Assembly: GCA_963696315.1 (NCBI GenBank)
Contig: CAVOJU010000032.1
Location: 1-64,000 of the forward strand
DNA length: 64,000 nt
Source: CAWKEY01 sp963696315
Lineage (GTDB): Bacteria; Pseudomonadota; Gammaproteobacteria; Methylococcales; Methylomonadaceae
Direction of reading: 5' to 3'
The position numbers were made by a program, and so were the translations under genes. Numbering within the stretch: position 1 is the stretch's first letter; each line of letters begins with the position of its first letter. The notes under the pieces were generated by a model. It was not told the DNA's origin. It was given only the letters and a program-made list of their open reading frames with translations, and did no database searches. This document shows positions 34,633-43,345 of this stretch, piece after piece.

Positions 34633-36254
34633 TACGTTAACCTCCTGAGCTCCTGTTTTTGCAGAGGGAAACTTATTCTGAACCGGCACCCCTGATCGTA
34701 ATCCTGATCTATATCAATAAATCCCTGATGCTGATTAACAATCTCCTTTGCCATAACCAGCCCCATACCCGCCTGATTACCGCCCATAGGGCGAGTGGTA
34801 TAAAAAGGTTCAAAGACTTTGGTGCGTTTTTCAAAAGGAATACCCGGCCCGCTGTCTTCTATGCAGACATAAATCAAATCAGCGTCAGCATCCGTGGTAA
34901 TCTTAAGCCGCTGTTCTTCACTAGCTGATTCGCTTACCGCTTCAATTGCATTGTCTATCAATTGCTTGAATAAGATGCGCAGGCGATTTTCGGAGCCCAG
35001 CATATTCGGCAACTGGGCCAATGGCTCCCAATGCACGTCTATACCCTTGCCCAGGATTCGCTGGCCATTGAGTAATAACACTTCATGCAGAATTTGATTT
35101 AGATTAACCGGAATAACGACAGTTTGCTGAATCTCGGGGATACATTTTTGCATGGTCGCAATGGCTTCTTCTCCGGATCCCTGGATCTGCTGCAATATCT
35201 GTAACAGTCCAGCATATATATCATCCCGCTTGTGCCTTAAAATCTGCTCGGCGGCCTTGATTTGGTTCATGGGCATTTGAATCTGGTGCATCGCACCTAG
35301 CAAGGTTTCCCTGATGCCACGCACCCTCTCATCCTCCAACATAATGGTTTTTAAGGTCTGAAGATGTAAATCTTCTATCTGCCGGCGTTGCCGGGTTATA
35401 TCCGTTATGGTCAGTATAAGGTACTGTTTTGAAGTGTTATCAAAAAACGCATCGGCATTCACTTCATTCTCTATAAACCAGTTTCCGGCACAGGAAAACC
35501 AGCGAGTTCCACGGCTTCCTTTGCCTTCTACTCTAAATTCGCGGTTATTAAAGCCTTGTTGATTACCTTGTGTGTGCTGCCATAAAGCCCCCATCTCATT
35601 ACGCAACAATTGCAAAAAATAGGTTGCAGGCTCGCCTTTATCCAGATCACTGACCAGGGCTTTATACATGTGATTGTCCAGAATCACCCGATCCTGATTA
35701 TCGATAACCACCATGGCAATGGGTGAGGAATTAATGACGGATTCAATTAATAATTTTTGATTAACGACTTTTTTTTCAGATTCATAGGACTGGGTAATAT
35801 CCCGATGCATACCGATGAAATGAGTAATCGTCCCCCGCTCATTTAAGATGGGCGCTACAGTCAAATCAGAAAGATAGCGATGACCGAATTTATGTCGATT
35901 ACACAAGATCCCTCGCCATATTTTTTTACTGCTGATGTTATGCCACAAGTCGAGGTAAACATGCCGGGGCGTCGATTTATCGGACAATTTTGATTGGTTT
36001 TCACCCAGAATATCAGTTGATTGGTACCCGGTAACTTTGGAAAACGCTTCATTAACGTAAAGTATGTTGGCTTTTTTATCGGTAATCGAAATGGCCATCG
36101 GCGCTTGTTCAACCGCCTCAACAAACAAGCTGTAAGGCATCCGGTCATCGTTGCCATTGATAGTTCCCTCCCCGAGAGCATTAGGCGCCAATTCATCAAT
36201 GACATTTTCCATGTTGGTATGCATCCGTAAATATTGCAATGATTTATTTTTCAT
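34632..36254 (-). CDS. nifL: NifL, redox/energy-sensing antagonist of NifA
   Basis: 540 aa. PAS1 at about 45-150 (FAD-binding in homologues; MAISITDKKANILYVNEAF), PAS2 at about 165-280, a helical linker with GAMHQIQMPMNQI at the H-box position, then a GHKL ATPase-like domain with N-box QLIDNAIEA and DSGPGIPF. NifL sequesters NifA when FAD is oxidised or fixed nitrogen is plentiful. As in other NifL proteins, kinase activity is not expected. First gene of nifL-nifA-orf. Start ATG at 36254; ATGs a little downstream (MHTNMENV) are also possible. Confidence 0.93.
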   Translation of the reverse strand: MKNKSLQYLRMHTNMENVIDELAPNALGEGTINGNDDRMPYSLFVEAVEQAPMAISITDKKANILYVNEAFSKVTGYQSTDILGENQSKLSDKSTPRHVYLDLWHNISSKKIWRGILCNRHKFGHRYLSDLTVAPILNERGTITHFIGMHRDITQSYESEKKVVNQKLLIESVINSSPIAMVVIDNQDRVILDNHMYKALVSDLDKGEPATYFLQLLRNEMGALWQHTQGNQQGFNNREFRVEGKGSRGTRWFSCAGNWFIENEVNADAFFDNTSKQYLILTITDITRQRRQIEDLHLQTLKTIMLEDERVRGIRETLLGAMHQIQMPMNQIKAAEQILRHKRDDIYAGLLQILQQIQGSGEEAIATMQKCIPEIQQTVVIPVNLNQILHEVLLLNGQRILGKGIDVHWEPLAQLPNMLGSENRLRILFKQLIDNAIEAVSESASEEQRLKITTDADADLIYVCIEDSGPGIPFEKRTKVFEPFYTTRPMGGNQAGMGLVMAKEIVNQHQGFIDIDQDYDQGCRFRISFPLQKQELRRLT

Positions 36255-36304
36255 AAGATTTGGCCTGGTATGAAAGGCTTGTAAGAAACCTATTTAATAT
36301 ACAA

Positions 36305-36320
36305 AGCAAATATAACGCCA
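36305..36320 (-). promoter_or_regulatory. Possible sigma54 promoter of nifLA
   Basis: Minus strand TGGCGTTATATTTGCT has GG-N10-GC and a good -12 (TTGCT). It is 51 bp upstream of nifL. The two NifA sites at 36428 and 36468 would be 108 and 148 bp away, so autoregulation is possible. One -24 base differs from consensus (TGGCGT). Confidence 0.55.
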
Positions 36321-36427
36321 ATATTAGCGCCCGGACTACAAGGTTGGCCTTGTCCGCATAAATCATACAAAGCCAGCTTTGAACTCCGGGACAACTTCAT
36401 TAAGAAGATTCATGGGCCCTAAGATTT

Positions 36428-36443
36428 TGTAAGGTTTACGACA
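36428..36443. promoter_or_regulatory. NifA site 1 in the nifL-rnfA gap
   Basis: TGT-AAGGTTTACG-ACA fits TGT-N10-ACA, 118 bp from the -24 box of the rnfA promoter. Confidence 0.75.
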
Positions 36444-36467
36444 CACGCATTTTCATTGATGTAGGTA

Positions 36468-36483
36468 TGTATAACTTATAACA
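36468..36483. promoter_or_regulatory. NifA site 2 in the nifL-rnfA gap
   Basis: TGT-ATAACTTATA-ACA fits TGT-N10-ACA. It is 78 bp from the end of the site to the rnfA -24 element and 40 bp from site 1. Confidence 0.75.
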
Positions 36484-36560
36484 GTTGTTATGCAAAACTT
36501 TAGGATGTTTTTGCATGGCGCTCGAACGACAAACTCGCTGTTTTTGCATATTTGCCGGAT

Positions 36561-36576
36561 TGGCATAATTGATGCA
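36561..36576 (+). promoter_or_regulatory. Sigma54 promoter of the rnf operon
   Basis: TGGCATAATTGATGCA keeps GG-N10-GC with TGGCA at -24 and ATGCA at -12. It is 41 bp from the rnfA start. Confidence 0.82.
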
Positions 36577-36616
36577 TTGATCTTGTAAAAGTTCCTACAA
36601 ACAGCCTGGAAATACA

Positions 36617-37198
36617 GTGAGTGAATACCTTCTACTTTTATTAGGCACGGCTCTGGTCAACAACGTGGTCTTGGTGAAATTTCTCGGACTGTGTCCGTTT
36701 ATGGGCGTCTCGAAAAAACTGGACAGCGCTTTGAGCATGGGCTTGGCAACAACCTTTGTCCTGACCCTGGCAGCTATGACCAGCTGGATGCTGGAACACT
36801 TTATTCTGGCGCCTTTGCATATCCAGTTTTTACGCATACTTGCTTTTATTCTGGTGATTGCCGCCGTGGTGCAGTTCACCGAAATGGTGGTGCATAAAAC
36901 CAGTCCGGTACTGTATCAAATATTGGGTATTTTCTTGCCGCTGATTACTACAAATTGCGCAGTCCTTGGCGTGGCATTACTGAATGTGCAGGAACAATAC
37001 GGTTTTATGCAAAGTATGATTTTTGGTTTTGGTTCCGCAGTAGGTTTTACTCTGGTGATGGTGCTGTTTGCGGGTTTGCGTGAGCGTTTGGCGTTAATGG
37101 CTGTTCCTGCGTTATTTGCCGGAACGCCGATTGCGTTTATTACCGCCGGTATTTTATCGCTGGCATTTATGGGTTTTGCAGGGCTTTACAGTAAATAG
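36617..37198 (+). CDS. rnfA: RnfA, Rnf electron-transport complex membrane subunit
   Basis: 193 aa with about six membrane helices and the conserved NNVVLVKFLGLCPFMGVS and LPLITTNCAVLG, whose Cys residues bind the membrane [2Fe-2S] centre shared with RnfE. It starts with GTG at 36617. Rnf couples ion flow to reduction of ferredoxin/flavodoxin for nitrogenase. First of seven rnf genes; NifA/sigma54 control is suggested by the upstream sites, as for Azotobacter rnf1 next to nifLA. Confidence 0.95.
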   Translation: MSEYLLLLLGTALVNNVVLVKFLGLCPFMGVSKKLDSALSMGLATTFVLTLAAMTSWMLEHFILAPLHIQFLRILAFILVIAAVVQFTEMVVHKTSPVLYQILGIFLPLITTNCAVLGVALLNVQEQYGFMQSMIFGFGSAVGFTLVMVLFAGLRERLALMAVPALFAGTPIAFITAGILSLAFMGFAGLYSK

Positions 37199-37214
37199 CA
37201 ACGGGAAAAAAACC

Positions 37215-37769
37215 ATGTATGTTTTGTCCGCTATTGTAATTTTATCCTTGTTAGGGTTGTTTTTAGGCTTGTTACTGGGCATTGCCGGCAAGTACTTAAA
37301 AGTTGAAAGCAGTCCGATTGTTGAGAAACTGGAGTCATTGTTACCCGGGTCACAATGCGGTCAATGCGGTTTTGCCGGTTGCAGGCCCGCCGCGGAAGCG
37401 CTGGCCGAGGGCAAAGCGCCCGCTACGATATGCCCGCCCGGCGGCAGCGCATTGGCTGAACAAATCGCCGCTTTATTGGGTTTGGATCTGGATTTAAGCG
37501 AAGTTAAAGAACCTGAATTACTGGTTGCCAGAGTCAGTGAAGCCACCTGCACCGGTTGCACGCGCTGTTTTAAAGTCTGTCCCACCGATGCCATTGTCGG
37601 CGCGCCCAAGCAAATACATGCCGTCGTTGCCGATGCATGCATAGGCTGTAAAAAATGTGTGGATGTATGTCCGACTGAATGTTTGCAAATGCACCCGATT
37701 GAAGTCACTTTGCGTAACTGGCGATGGGCTAAACCTGCCATAACTGCAACGGGTAACGCACCATGTTAA
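37215..37769 (+). CDS. rnfB: RnfB, iron-sulfur subunit
   Basis: 184 aa. One N-terminal membrane helix (VLSAIVILSLLGLFLGLLLG), then a four-Cys motif GSQCGQCGFAGCRPAAEAL and two 4Fe-4S motifs CTGCTRCFKVC and CIGCKKCVDVC. The ATG at 37215 follows rnfA by 16 bp; the longer frame from 37116 lies inside rnfA. It passes electrons between ferredoxin and the complex. Overlaps rnfC by 7 bp. Confidence 0.94.
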   Translation: MYVLSAIVILSLLGLFLGLLLGIAGKYLKVESSPIVEKLESLLPGSQCGQCGFAGCRPAAEALAEGKAPATICPPGGSALAEQIAALLGLDLDLSEVKEPELLVARVSEATCTGCTRCFKVCPTDAIVGAPKQIHAVVADACIGCKKCVDVCPTECLQMHPIEVTLRNWRWAKPAITATGNAPC

Positions 37770-39253
37770 GTTTTTTTTTCAAACCGCGCATTCGGGGCGG
37801 CATCCATGCGGAAGAACACAAAGCCGCAACTGCTACGCAAGCAATTGTCAGCAATTTCCCGTTGCCGAAAAAGTTGTATATCCCCCTGCAGCAACACGTG
37901 GGTAAGCCAGCCGAACCGCTGATTAGAGTCGGCGACAGAGTGCTGAAAGGGCAATTATTAGCTTACAGTCAGGGCATGATTTCCGCACCGGTCCATGCAC
38001 CCAGTTCGGGCATCATTCTCGATGTCAATGATTACCCGGCGCCACATCCGTCCGCCTTGCCGATACGCATGATCGTGCTTGAAACTGACGGTAAAGATGA
38101 ATGGATAGCAACCAAGCCGATAGCCGACCCTTTCCAGTTAACGCCTGAAGATATTAGTTTGCGGGTCGGCGCCGCGGGTATTGTCGGCATGGGCGGAGCT
38201 ACTTTTCCCACGGCGGTAAAACTCAATATGGGGCGCGAGAACCATATCGATACTCTAATCATTAATGGCGCGGAATGCGAGCCTTATTTAAGTTGTGATG
38301 ACCGCTTGATGCAGGAACGCGCCGAGCAGATTATCGACGGTGTGCGCTTGATGCTGCAGGGCATGGAGACCGAAAGTGCTGTGGTGGCGATTGAAGACAA
38401 CAAACCGCAAGCTTATCTTGCCATGCAAGCCGCAGCAATGCCCTACCAGCACATTAAAGTTATACAAATTCCTACCCGCTATCCGATGGGATGGGACAGG
38501 CAATTGATCCGTTATGTGACCGGCAAGGAAGTCCCGGTGGGTTGCCGCTCCTCGGAAATCGGCGTGACCATTCATAACGTCGGTACCGCTTATGCTACCC
38601 ATAAAGCCATACGCCACGGACAGCCACTAGTCAGCCGCGTGATTACCGTCTCAGGCGGGGCGGTAACTCGTCCGATGAATGTCGAAGTGCCGATAGGAAC
38701 CTTAATCTCTGAACTGTTCAACTTTTGCGAGGTAAATTCTGGCCAAACCGCGCGGATTATCATGGGCGGCCCGATGATGGGCGAGTCCTTGCCGCACACC
38801 GGGCTGCCGACGGTCAAGGCCACCAGCGGCATTTTGGCATTAACTGTAAACGAATTGAAAAGTACCGATGAACAGCCCTGCATCCGTTGCGCCAGTTGTG
38901 TCACTGTGTGTCCGGCGGGACTGCGGCCCCTGGATATGGCGAACAATATCCGTATTAATCAACTGGATGCCGCCGTTGATATAGGCTTAAAAGATTGTAT
39001 CAGTTGCGGTTGCTGTTCCTATATCTGTCCGTCCAATATTCCCCTGGTACAGTATTTTAAATATGCCTCGGGTGAAGTCATGGCCAGACAGCAGGCACAG
39101 CATAAATCCGAGCAAACCAAGCGCCTGATTGATGCGCGTAATGCCCGTATGGAACGCATAGCCCAGCAACAACGCGAAGAAGAGCAAGCCCGAATCGCAG
39201 CCAAGGCAGAGCGGGAACGGCTAAAAGCCGCTGAACAGGAGGCCTTGGCATGA
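37763..39253 (+). CDS. rnfC: RnfC, NADH- and FMN-binding subunit
   Basis: 496 aa. Starts with the family's FKPRIRGGIHAEEHK; NADH/FMN-binding region includes GAAGIVGMGGATFPT and INGAECEPYLSCDD; two 4Fe-4S motifs CIRCASCVTVC and CISCGCCSYIC follow. The C-terminal tail is a charged helix (about 60 residues of Ala, Glu, Gln, Arg), much shorter than the E. coli RsxC tail. Peripheral on the cytosolic face. Overlaps rnfD by 4 bp. Confidence 0.95.
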   Translation: MLSFFFKPRIRGGIHAEEHKAATATQAIVSNFPLPKKLYIPLQQHVGKPAEPLIRVGDRVLKGQLLAYSQGMISAPVHAPSSGIILDVNDYPAPHPSALPIRMIVLETDGKDEWIATKPIADPFQLTPEDISLRVGAAGIVGMGGATFPTAVKLNMGRENHIDTLIINGAECEPYLSCDDRLMQERAEQIIDGVRLMLQGMETESAVVAIEDNKPQAYLAMQAAAMPYQHIKVIQIPTRYPMGWDRQLIRYVTGKEVPVGCRSSEIGVTIHNVGTAYATHKAIRHGQPLVSRVITVSGGAVTRPMNVEVPIGTLISELFNFCEVNSGQTARIIMGGPMMGESLPHTGLPTVKATSGILALTVNELKSTDEQPCIRCASCVTVCPAGLRPLDMANNIRINQLDAAVDIGLKDCISCGCCSYICPSNIPLVQYFKYASGEVMARQQAQHKSEQTKRLIDARNARMERIAQQQREEEQARIAAKAERERLKAAEQEALA

Positions 39254-40323
39254 TCCCGCACATGAAACCCAGCAGCGGTGCGCATGTCGGCGCCAACTCC
39301 AGCGTCAGTCATATCATGTGGCAGGTCATGTTGGCGATATCGCCTGCAACCATTTTCGGCTTATTGCTTTTTGGTTGGCCGGCGTTGAATCTGTTTATTA
39401 TTACCGTGTCATCAGCAGTTTTTTTTGAAGCTTTTTGCGTGCGTCTGTCGGGCAGAATGGCTACACCGGTCGTTATGGACGGTTCTGCTGTATTAACAGG
39501 CTGGTTGCTGGCCATGTCATTACCGCCCTGGGCGCCATGGTGGGCAGGTGTGGTCGGTTCCGCGATAGCCATTATTTTAGGTAAACAGGTTTATGGCGGC
39601 CTGGGACAAAACCTGTTTAATCCGGCCATGTTAGCTAGAGTCGCCTTATTGATTTCCTTTCCTATCGAATTGACCACATGGCCGAATGTATCGCCGTTGT
39701 TTTTTTCACAGTCACCGGGATTGGTCGAAAGCTGGCATATCACTTTTTCAGGCTTGGAAAATTTAGACGCGACTACGGGCGCGACCACTTTGGGCTTTAT
39801 CAAAACTGAATTCTCGCAAAACCGTGTGTTACCCGACATATTGAAAGACTATTCCGGCATTCTAAATGTTATCGGCTGGACACGCGGCAGTCTGGGTGAA
39901 ACTTCTGCGCTTTTACTGGTCCTGGGCGGCGTGTGGTTAATCCGGCAGGGCATTATCCAATGGTATATTCCGGTGTCTTTATTACTCACTGTTACCGTGT
40001 TAGCCGGGGTTTTTCATTTAATGGATGATCAACATTATGTTGGCCCATTTGTGCATTTGTATTCAGGAGGGATGATGTGCGTGGCCTTTTTTATAGCCAC
40101 GGATTATGTCACCTCGCCCAATACGAAGACAGGGCAGCTGGTTTTTGGCGCAGGATGTGGACTTTTGATTTTCGTGATTCGTACCTGGGGATCCTACCCT
40201 GAAGGTGCGGCGTTTGCCATATTGCTGATGAATGCGGCGACACCGCTGATAGATCATTATATTCGCCCCCGAATTTATGGACGCGACCGTAAAGGCAAGC
40301 CCCTTGAAATACCGAAATCCTGA
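39250..40323 (+). CDS. rnfD: RnfD, membrane flavin subunit
   Basis: 357 aa, about ten membrane helices. The covalent-FMN threonine motif is seen in DATTGATTLGF (the S/T-G-A-T motif). Conserved VMDGSAVLTGWLLAMSLPP and FNPAMLARV are present. It carries part of the transmembrane electron route. ATGA overlap with rnfC; rnfG follows by 15 bp. Confidence 0.94.
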   Translation: MIPHMKPSSGAHVGANSSVSHIMWQVMLAISPATIFGLLLFGWPALNLFIITVSSAVFFEAFCVRLSGRMATPVVMDGSAVLTGWLLAMSLPPWAPWWAGVVGSAIAIILGKQVYGGLGQNLFNPAMLARVALLISFPIELTTWPNVSPLFFSQSPGLVESWHITFSGLENLDATTGATTLGFIKTEFSQNRVLPDILKDYSGILNVIGWTRGSLGETSALLLVLGGVWLIRQGIIQWYIPVSLLLTVTVLAGVFHLMDDQHYVGPFVHLYSGGMMCVAFFIATDYVTSPNTKTGQLVFGAGCGLLIFVIRTWGSYPEGAAFAILLMNAATPLIDHYIRPRIYGRDRKGKPLEIPKS

Positions 40324-40338
40324 GCCTGAAGGTAAGCC

Positions 40339-41049
40339 ATGAAACTTGACTCCGCAATTAGCGTACGCCTGAAAGAGCAAGCCGCCTATTATCTGGAATG
40401 GTTAAAGCGTTGGCTGGAGCCATCAAATCTGGCGCGGCTCAGACCCAAGCTGGAATTTCAAGCAGGCGTTTTAGCGGGATTCGCCTTGCTTGCCAGTGTG
40501 CTGCTGGGTGTTACCAATTGCAGCACGGAAGGCGCTATTCAACGGCGGCTCGATGAAGATTTAAAAAAATCCCTGGAAGAGGTGGTCCCCCCCGCTCTTT
40601 ATGATAATGATATATTGTTGGACACATTGAACATTCCGTCCGCCGAATACAATATCGGCGCGAACGAAACCACCGTTTATATCGCTAAAGAGTCCGGCAA
40701 GGTTTCCGCTGTGTGTTTTAAGTTTACCGCGCCTGACGGCTATTCCGGCGCCATCAATATGATCATGGGCCTGGACCGCGACGGCAATATTCTGGGCGTG
40801 CGTGTGCTCAATCACAAAGAAACTCCAGGCCTCGGCGATAAGATCGAAGTCGCCAAGTCGGATTGGATATTGAACTTTGCCGGCCGCTCCCTGGACAATT
40901 TAGCGTCGGCAAAATGGGCGGTTAAAAAAGACGGCGGCGAATTCGACCAATTTGCCGGTGCAACCATCACCCCGCGCAAGTCGGTGCAGGCGATTTACCG
41001 GGGCTTGCAATTATTCAAAGCGCATCAGGCGCAACTGATTAATCCTTGA
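40339..41049 (+). CDS. rnfG: RnfG, periplasmic covalent-FMN subunit
   Basis: 236 aa: one membrane helix (AGVLAGFALLASVLLGV) near residue 50 and a periplasmic FMN-binding domain. The covalent FMN site is FAGATITPRKSV (Thr in GAT-I-T). The N-terminal cytosolic extension of about 45 residues is longer than in E. coli RsxG. Linked to rnfE by 12 bp. Confidence 0.92.
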   Translation: MKLDSAISVRLKEQAAYYLEWLKRWLEPSNLARLRPKLEFQAGVLAGFALLASVLLGVTNCSTEGAIQRRLDEDLKKSLEEVVPPALYDNDILLDTLNIPSAEYNIGANETTVYIAKESGKVSAVCFKFTAPDGYSGAINMIMGLDRDGNILGVRVLNHKETPGLGDKIEVAKSDWILNFAGRSLDNLASAKWAVKKDGGEFDQFAGATITPRKSVQAIYRGLQLFKAHQAQLINP

Positions 41050-41061
41050 GAGGGCATCGCC

Positions 41062-41751
41062 ATGTTTCTATCAGAGACCTATCGTAAAATCGCCGCCGAC
41101 GGCATTTGGAACAACAACATCGTGTTCGGGCAAAACCTGGCGCTGTGTCCCTTGCTGGCAGTGACGGGAACGGCCACCAACGGCTTGGGTATGGGCCTCG
41201 CCACGCTAGTGGTGATTACGGCGTCCAACGGCCTCATTTCAGTGGCCAGGCATTTAATCCCCAGCGAGATCCGTATCCCGATTTTCGTGCTGCTGATCGC
41301 CGCGCTGGTGACTTTGGTCGATATTTTAATGAATGCCTGGGCGCACGAACTCTATAAAGTGCTGGGCTTGTTCATTGCCTTAATCGTCACCAATTGCGCC
41401 TTGTTAGGTCGTGCCGAAGCTTTTGCTTCCAAGCAGCCGGTAAGACATGCGCTGTGGGATGGCTTGATGATGGGTCTCGGTTTTACCGTCGTCCTGGTTG
41501 CGCTCGGTGCGGCAAGAGAGATAAGCGCTTCGGGCACACTATTCGCCAATGCCTCAGTGCTGCTGGGCGAATCGTTCAAGTTTCTGGAAGTCACGGTTAT
41601 TCCCAACTACAAAGGCTTTTTATTAATGGCGCTGCCCCCAGGCGGATTCATCATGCTGGCATTTCTGATTGTTGGAAAACGCCTCATCGACCAAAAAATT
41701 GCTCAGAAAAAACGTGTTGCAATTATTTCAAACGAAGCCATTACTGAATAG
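41062..41751 (+). CDS. rnfE: RnfE, Rnf membrane subunit
   Basis: 229 aa with about six membrane helices. NNIVFGQNLALCPLLAVT and LIVTNCALLGRAEAFA mirror RnfA and carry the Cys residues for the shared [2Fe-2S] centre. Immediately upstream of rnfH with a GGAG ribosome-binding site between them. Confidence 0.95.
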   Translation: MFLSETYRKIAADGIWNNNIVFGQNLALCPLLAVTGTATNGLGMGLATLVVITASNGLISVARHLIPSEIRIPIFVLLIAALVTLVDILMNAWAHELYKVLGLFIALIVTNCALLGRAEAFASKQPVRHALWDGLMMGLGFTVVLVALGAAREISASGTLFANASVLLGESFKFLEVTVIPNYKGFLLMALPPGGFIMLAFLIVGKRLIDQKIAQKKRVAIISNEAITE

Positions 41752-41765
41752 TTCGAGGAGACATC

Positions 41766-42026
41766 ATGAACGTAGGAGTGTGTTACGCAGATTCCGATAG
41801 ACAGTTATGGATGCGTCTGGAAGTGCCGGATAACAGCACCATAGAAGAAACCATTAAGCTGTCCGGTGTATTATTACGGTATCCCGAAATAAATCTGGCC
41901 AGCCAAAAAGTGGGCATATTCGGCAAAATTGCCGCGTTGGATACCGCTGTAAAGGATGGCGATAGAGTGGAAATTTATCGTCAAATCACTGTCGATCCGC
42001 AAACGGTGCAACGGCGAAGACGCTAG
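41766..42026 (+). CDS. rnfH: RnfH family ubiquitin-like protein
   Basis: 86 aa with a ubiquitin/beta-grasp pattern: VCYADSDRQLWMRLEVPDN and VGIFGKIAALDTAVKDGDRVEIYR. Member of the RnfH/UPF0125 family found after rnfE. In Azotobacter it is needed for rnf1 function. Basic C-terminal tail (QRRRR). Last rnf gene; bfd follows by 9 bp. Confidence 0.9.
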   Translation: MNVGVCYADSDRQLWMRLEVPDNSTIEETIKLSGVLLRYPEINLASQKVGIFGKIAALDTAVKDGDRVEIYRQITVDPQTVQRRRR

Positions 42027-42035
42027 GCAACAGCC

Positions 42036-42248
42036 ATGTATATATGTGTTTGTAAAGCGGTCACTGATTCACAGATTTTAAAAGCTATTGAAAATGGTGT
42101 CTGCACGCGAAAAAAACTCACGCATTGTTTCGGAATAGGCAAAGATTGCGGAAAATGCAATAAAGAGGTCATCGCTTTGCTTGGGCAAACAGTAACCCCC
42201 GTTGAACCCTTACCTTCTGCAACAAATCAACCCGTAACGATTATTTAA
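42036..42248 (+). CDS. bfd: Bacterioferritin-associated ferredoxin (Bfd-like)
   Basis: 70 aa. Four Cys in the BFD arrangement: MYICVCKAVTDSQI (C-x-C) and DCGKCNKEV (C-x2-C), binding [2Fe-2S]. Bfd reduces and releases iron from bacterioferritin, whose gene follows by 12 bp. In line with the rnf operon, so it may provide iron for cluster assembly during nif expression (inference). Confidence 0.92.
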   Translation: MYICVCKAVTDSQILKAIENGVCTRKKLTHCFGIGKDCGKCNKEVIALLGQTVTPVEPLPSATNQPVTII

Positions 42249-42260
42249 AGGGAAACTACC

Positions 42261-42725
42261 ATGAAAGGCGACACAAAAATCATTGAGTATCTCAATAAAG
42301 CCTTGGAAAATGAACTGACAGCGATCAACCAGTATTTTCTACACGCCAGAATGTACAAACACTGGGGATTTAAACAACTTAACGAAAAGGAATATCAAGA
42401 ATCTATTGACGAAATGAAGCATGCCGATCAAATCATCGAGCGAATTCTTTTTCTTGAAGGCCTGCCAAACCTGCAAAATCTCGGCAAATTGATGATCGGT
42501 GAAAATACCCAGGAAATGCTCTGTTGTGATTTAAAACTTGAGCAAATTGCCTTGCCTTTGCTCAGAGAAGCGATTGCCTATTGCGAGACGGTGAGTGATT
42601 TTGTTTCTAGGGAACTCTTTTCCAATATCCTGGAGTCTGAGGAAGAACATGTCGACTGGCTGGAAACCCAGCTTGAATTGATTGAAAAAGTGGGGCTGCA
42701 AAATTATTTACAATCGCAAATGTAA
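42261..42725 (+). CDS. bfr: Bacterioferritin
   Basis: 154 aa. Ferroxidase ligands Glu18 (ENELTAINQYF), Glu and His in EMKHADQIIERI, and Glu with His in ESEEEHVDWLE are visible. The haem-binding Met is in EMKHAD. Forms a 24-mer iron store in the cytosol. Good ribosome-binding site (AAAGGGAAAC). Likely end of the rnf-bfd-bfr transcript. Confidence 0.94.
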   Translation: MKGDTKIIEYLNKALENELTAINQYFLHARMYKHWGFKQLNEKEYQESIDEMKHADQIIERILFLEGLPNLQNLGKLMIGENTQEMLCCDLKLEQIALPLLREAIAYCETVSDFVSRELFSNILESEEEHVDWLETQLELIEKVGLQNYLQSQM

Positions 42726-42750
42726 AAGTTATTTTTAACAGATCACGTAG

Positions 42751-42899
42751 TTGTAGGGCGGTTTCGCGCAAGCAAACCGCCATTTGGCGCATAATAGCCA
42801 ATACATTCGACCATAAAAAACCGCTTGAAAAAGTCCGGAAGATAGTCAAATTAGATCATCCCGATTATGGCGGATTGCTAGCGCGAATCCGCCTTACAG
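42751..42899. repeat. Direct repeat flanking hicAB, copy A
   Basis: About 149 bp made of a left hairpin (GGCGGTTT...AAACCGCC), a central conserved part (CATTCGACCATAAAAAACCG to AGATCATCCC) and a right hairpin (GGCGGATT...AATCCGCC). The same unit recurs in the same orientation at 43346-43498. The stop codon and last ten codons of hicA lie in the right hairpin. Confidence 0.85.
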
Positions 42900-43116
42900 C
42901 TTTAAGAAGTTCCTCAACTGTTAATCCAATATCTTTTGCAATTTGCCGAAGTAAAATAGGCGACACATCACGGCCCGCATGAAATGGCACTGTTGTGCAT
43001 CTGCCATCAGGGTGGCGAAACTGCTTGTGCGAACCTCGCTGCCGAAGTTCGCTAAATCCCAATGCTTCAAGTAATGCAACGATTTCGCGAGGCTTAAGAA
43101 CAGGCAAGTGTCCCAT
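42865..43116 (-). CDS. hicA: HicA-type mRNA interferase toxin
   Basis: 83 aa, double-stranded-RNA-binding-like fold. The catalytic His is in RGSHKQFRHPDGR, with VPFHAGRDVSPILLRQIAKD following. HicA cuts mRNA. The last ten residues (VRRIRASNPP) are encoded by the flanking repeat, so the natural C-terminus has been replaced or extended. Two bases separate it from the HicB-like gene; order here is hicB then hicA. Confidence 0.88.
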   Translation of the reverse strand: MGHLPVLKPREIVALLEALGFSELRQRGSHKQFRHPDGRCTTVPFHAGRDVSPILLRQIAKDIGLTVEELLKAVRRIRASNPP

Positions 43117-43118
43117 GC

Positions 43119-43328
43119 TTAAGCCACAACAACATTTTGGGTGCCGATAAATTCGGCTTCCAATACCGGCTCACCATCTTCAAGCAACATTTCAACAACT
43201 TCCCGAAGATTTTGATTTAGCTCATCCAAGGTTTCTGCTTGCGTATGCGCCCCTGGGAATCCAGGAATAAAGCCAACATAAAAACCCGTATCCGGGCATC
43301 GCTCCACAATTGCCGTATAACTTCTCAT
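43119..43328 (-). CDS. hicB: HicB-type antitoxin
   Basis: 69 aa, a degraded RNase-H-like HicB fold: YTAIVERCPDTGFYVGFIPGFPG and AHTQAETLDELNQNLREVVEM. No separate DNA-binding domain follows, as in short HicB antitoxins. Neutralises HicA. AGGAGTAAATTC precedes its ATG. Confidence 0.9.
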   Translation of the reverse strand: MRSYTAIVERCPDTGFYVGFIPGFPGAHTQAETLDELNQNLREVVEMLLEDGEPVLEAEFIGTQNVVVA

Positions 43329-43345
43329 ACGAATTTACTCCTAAT

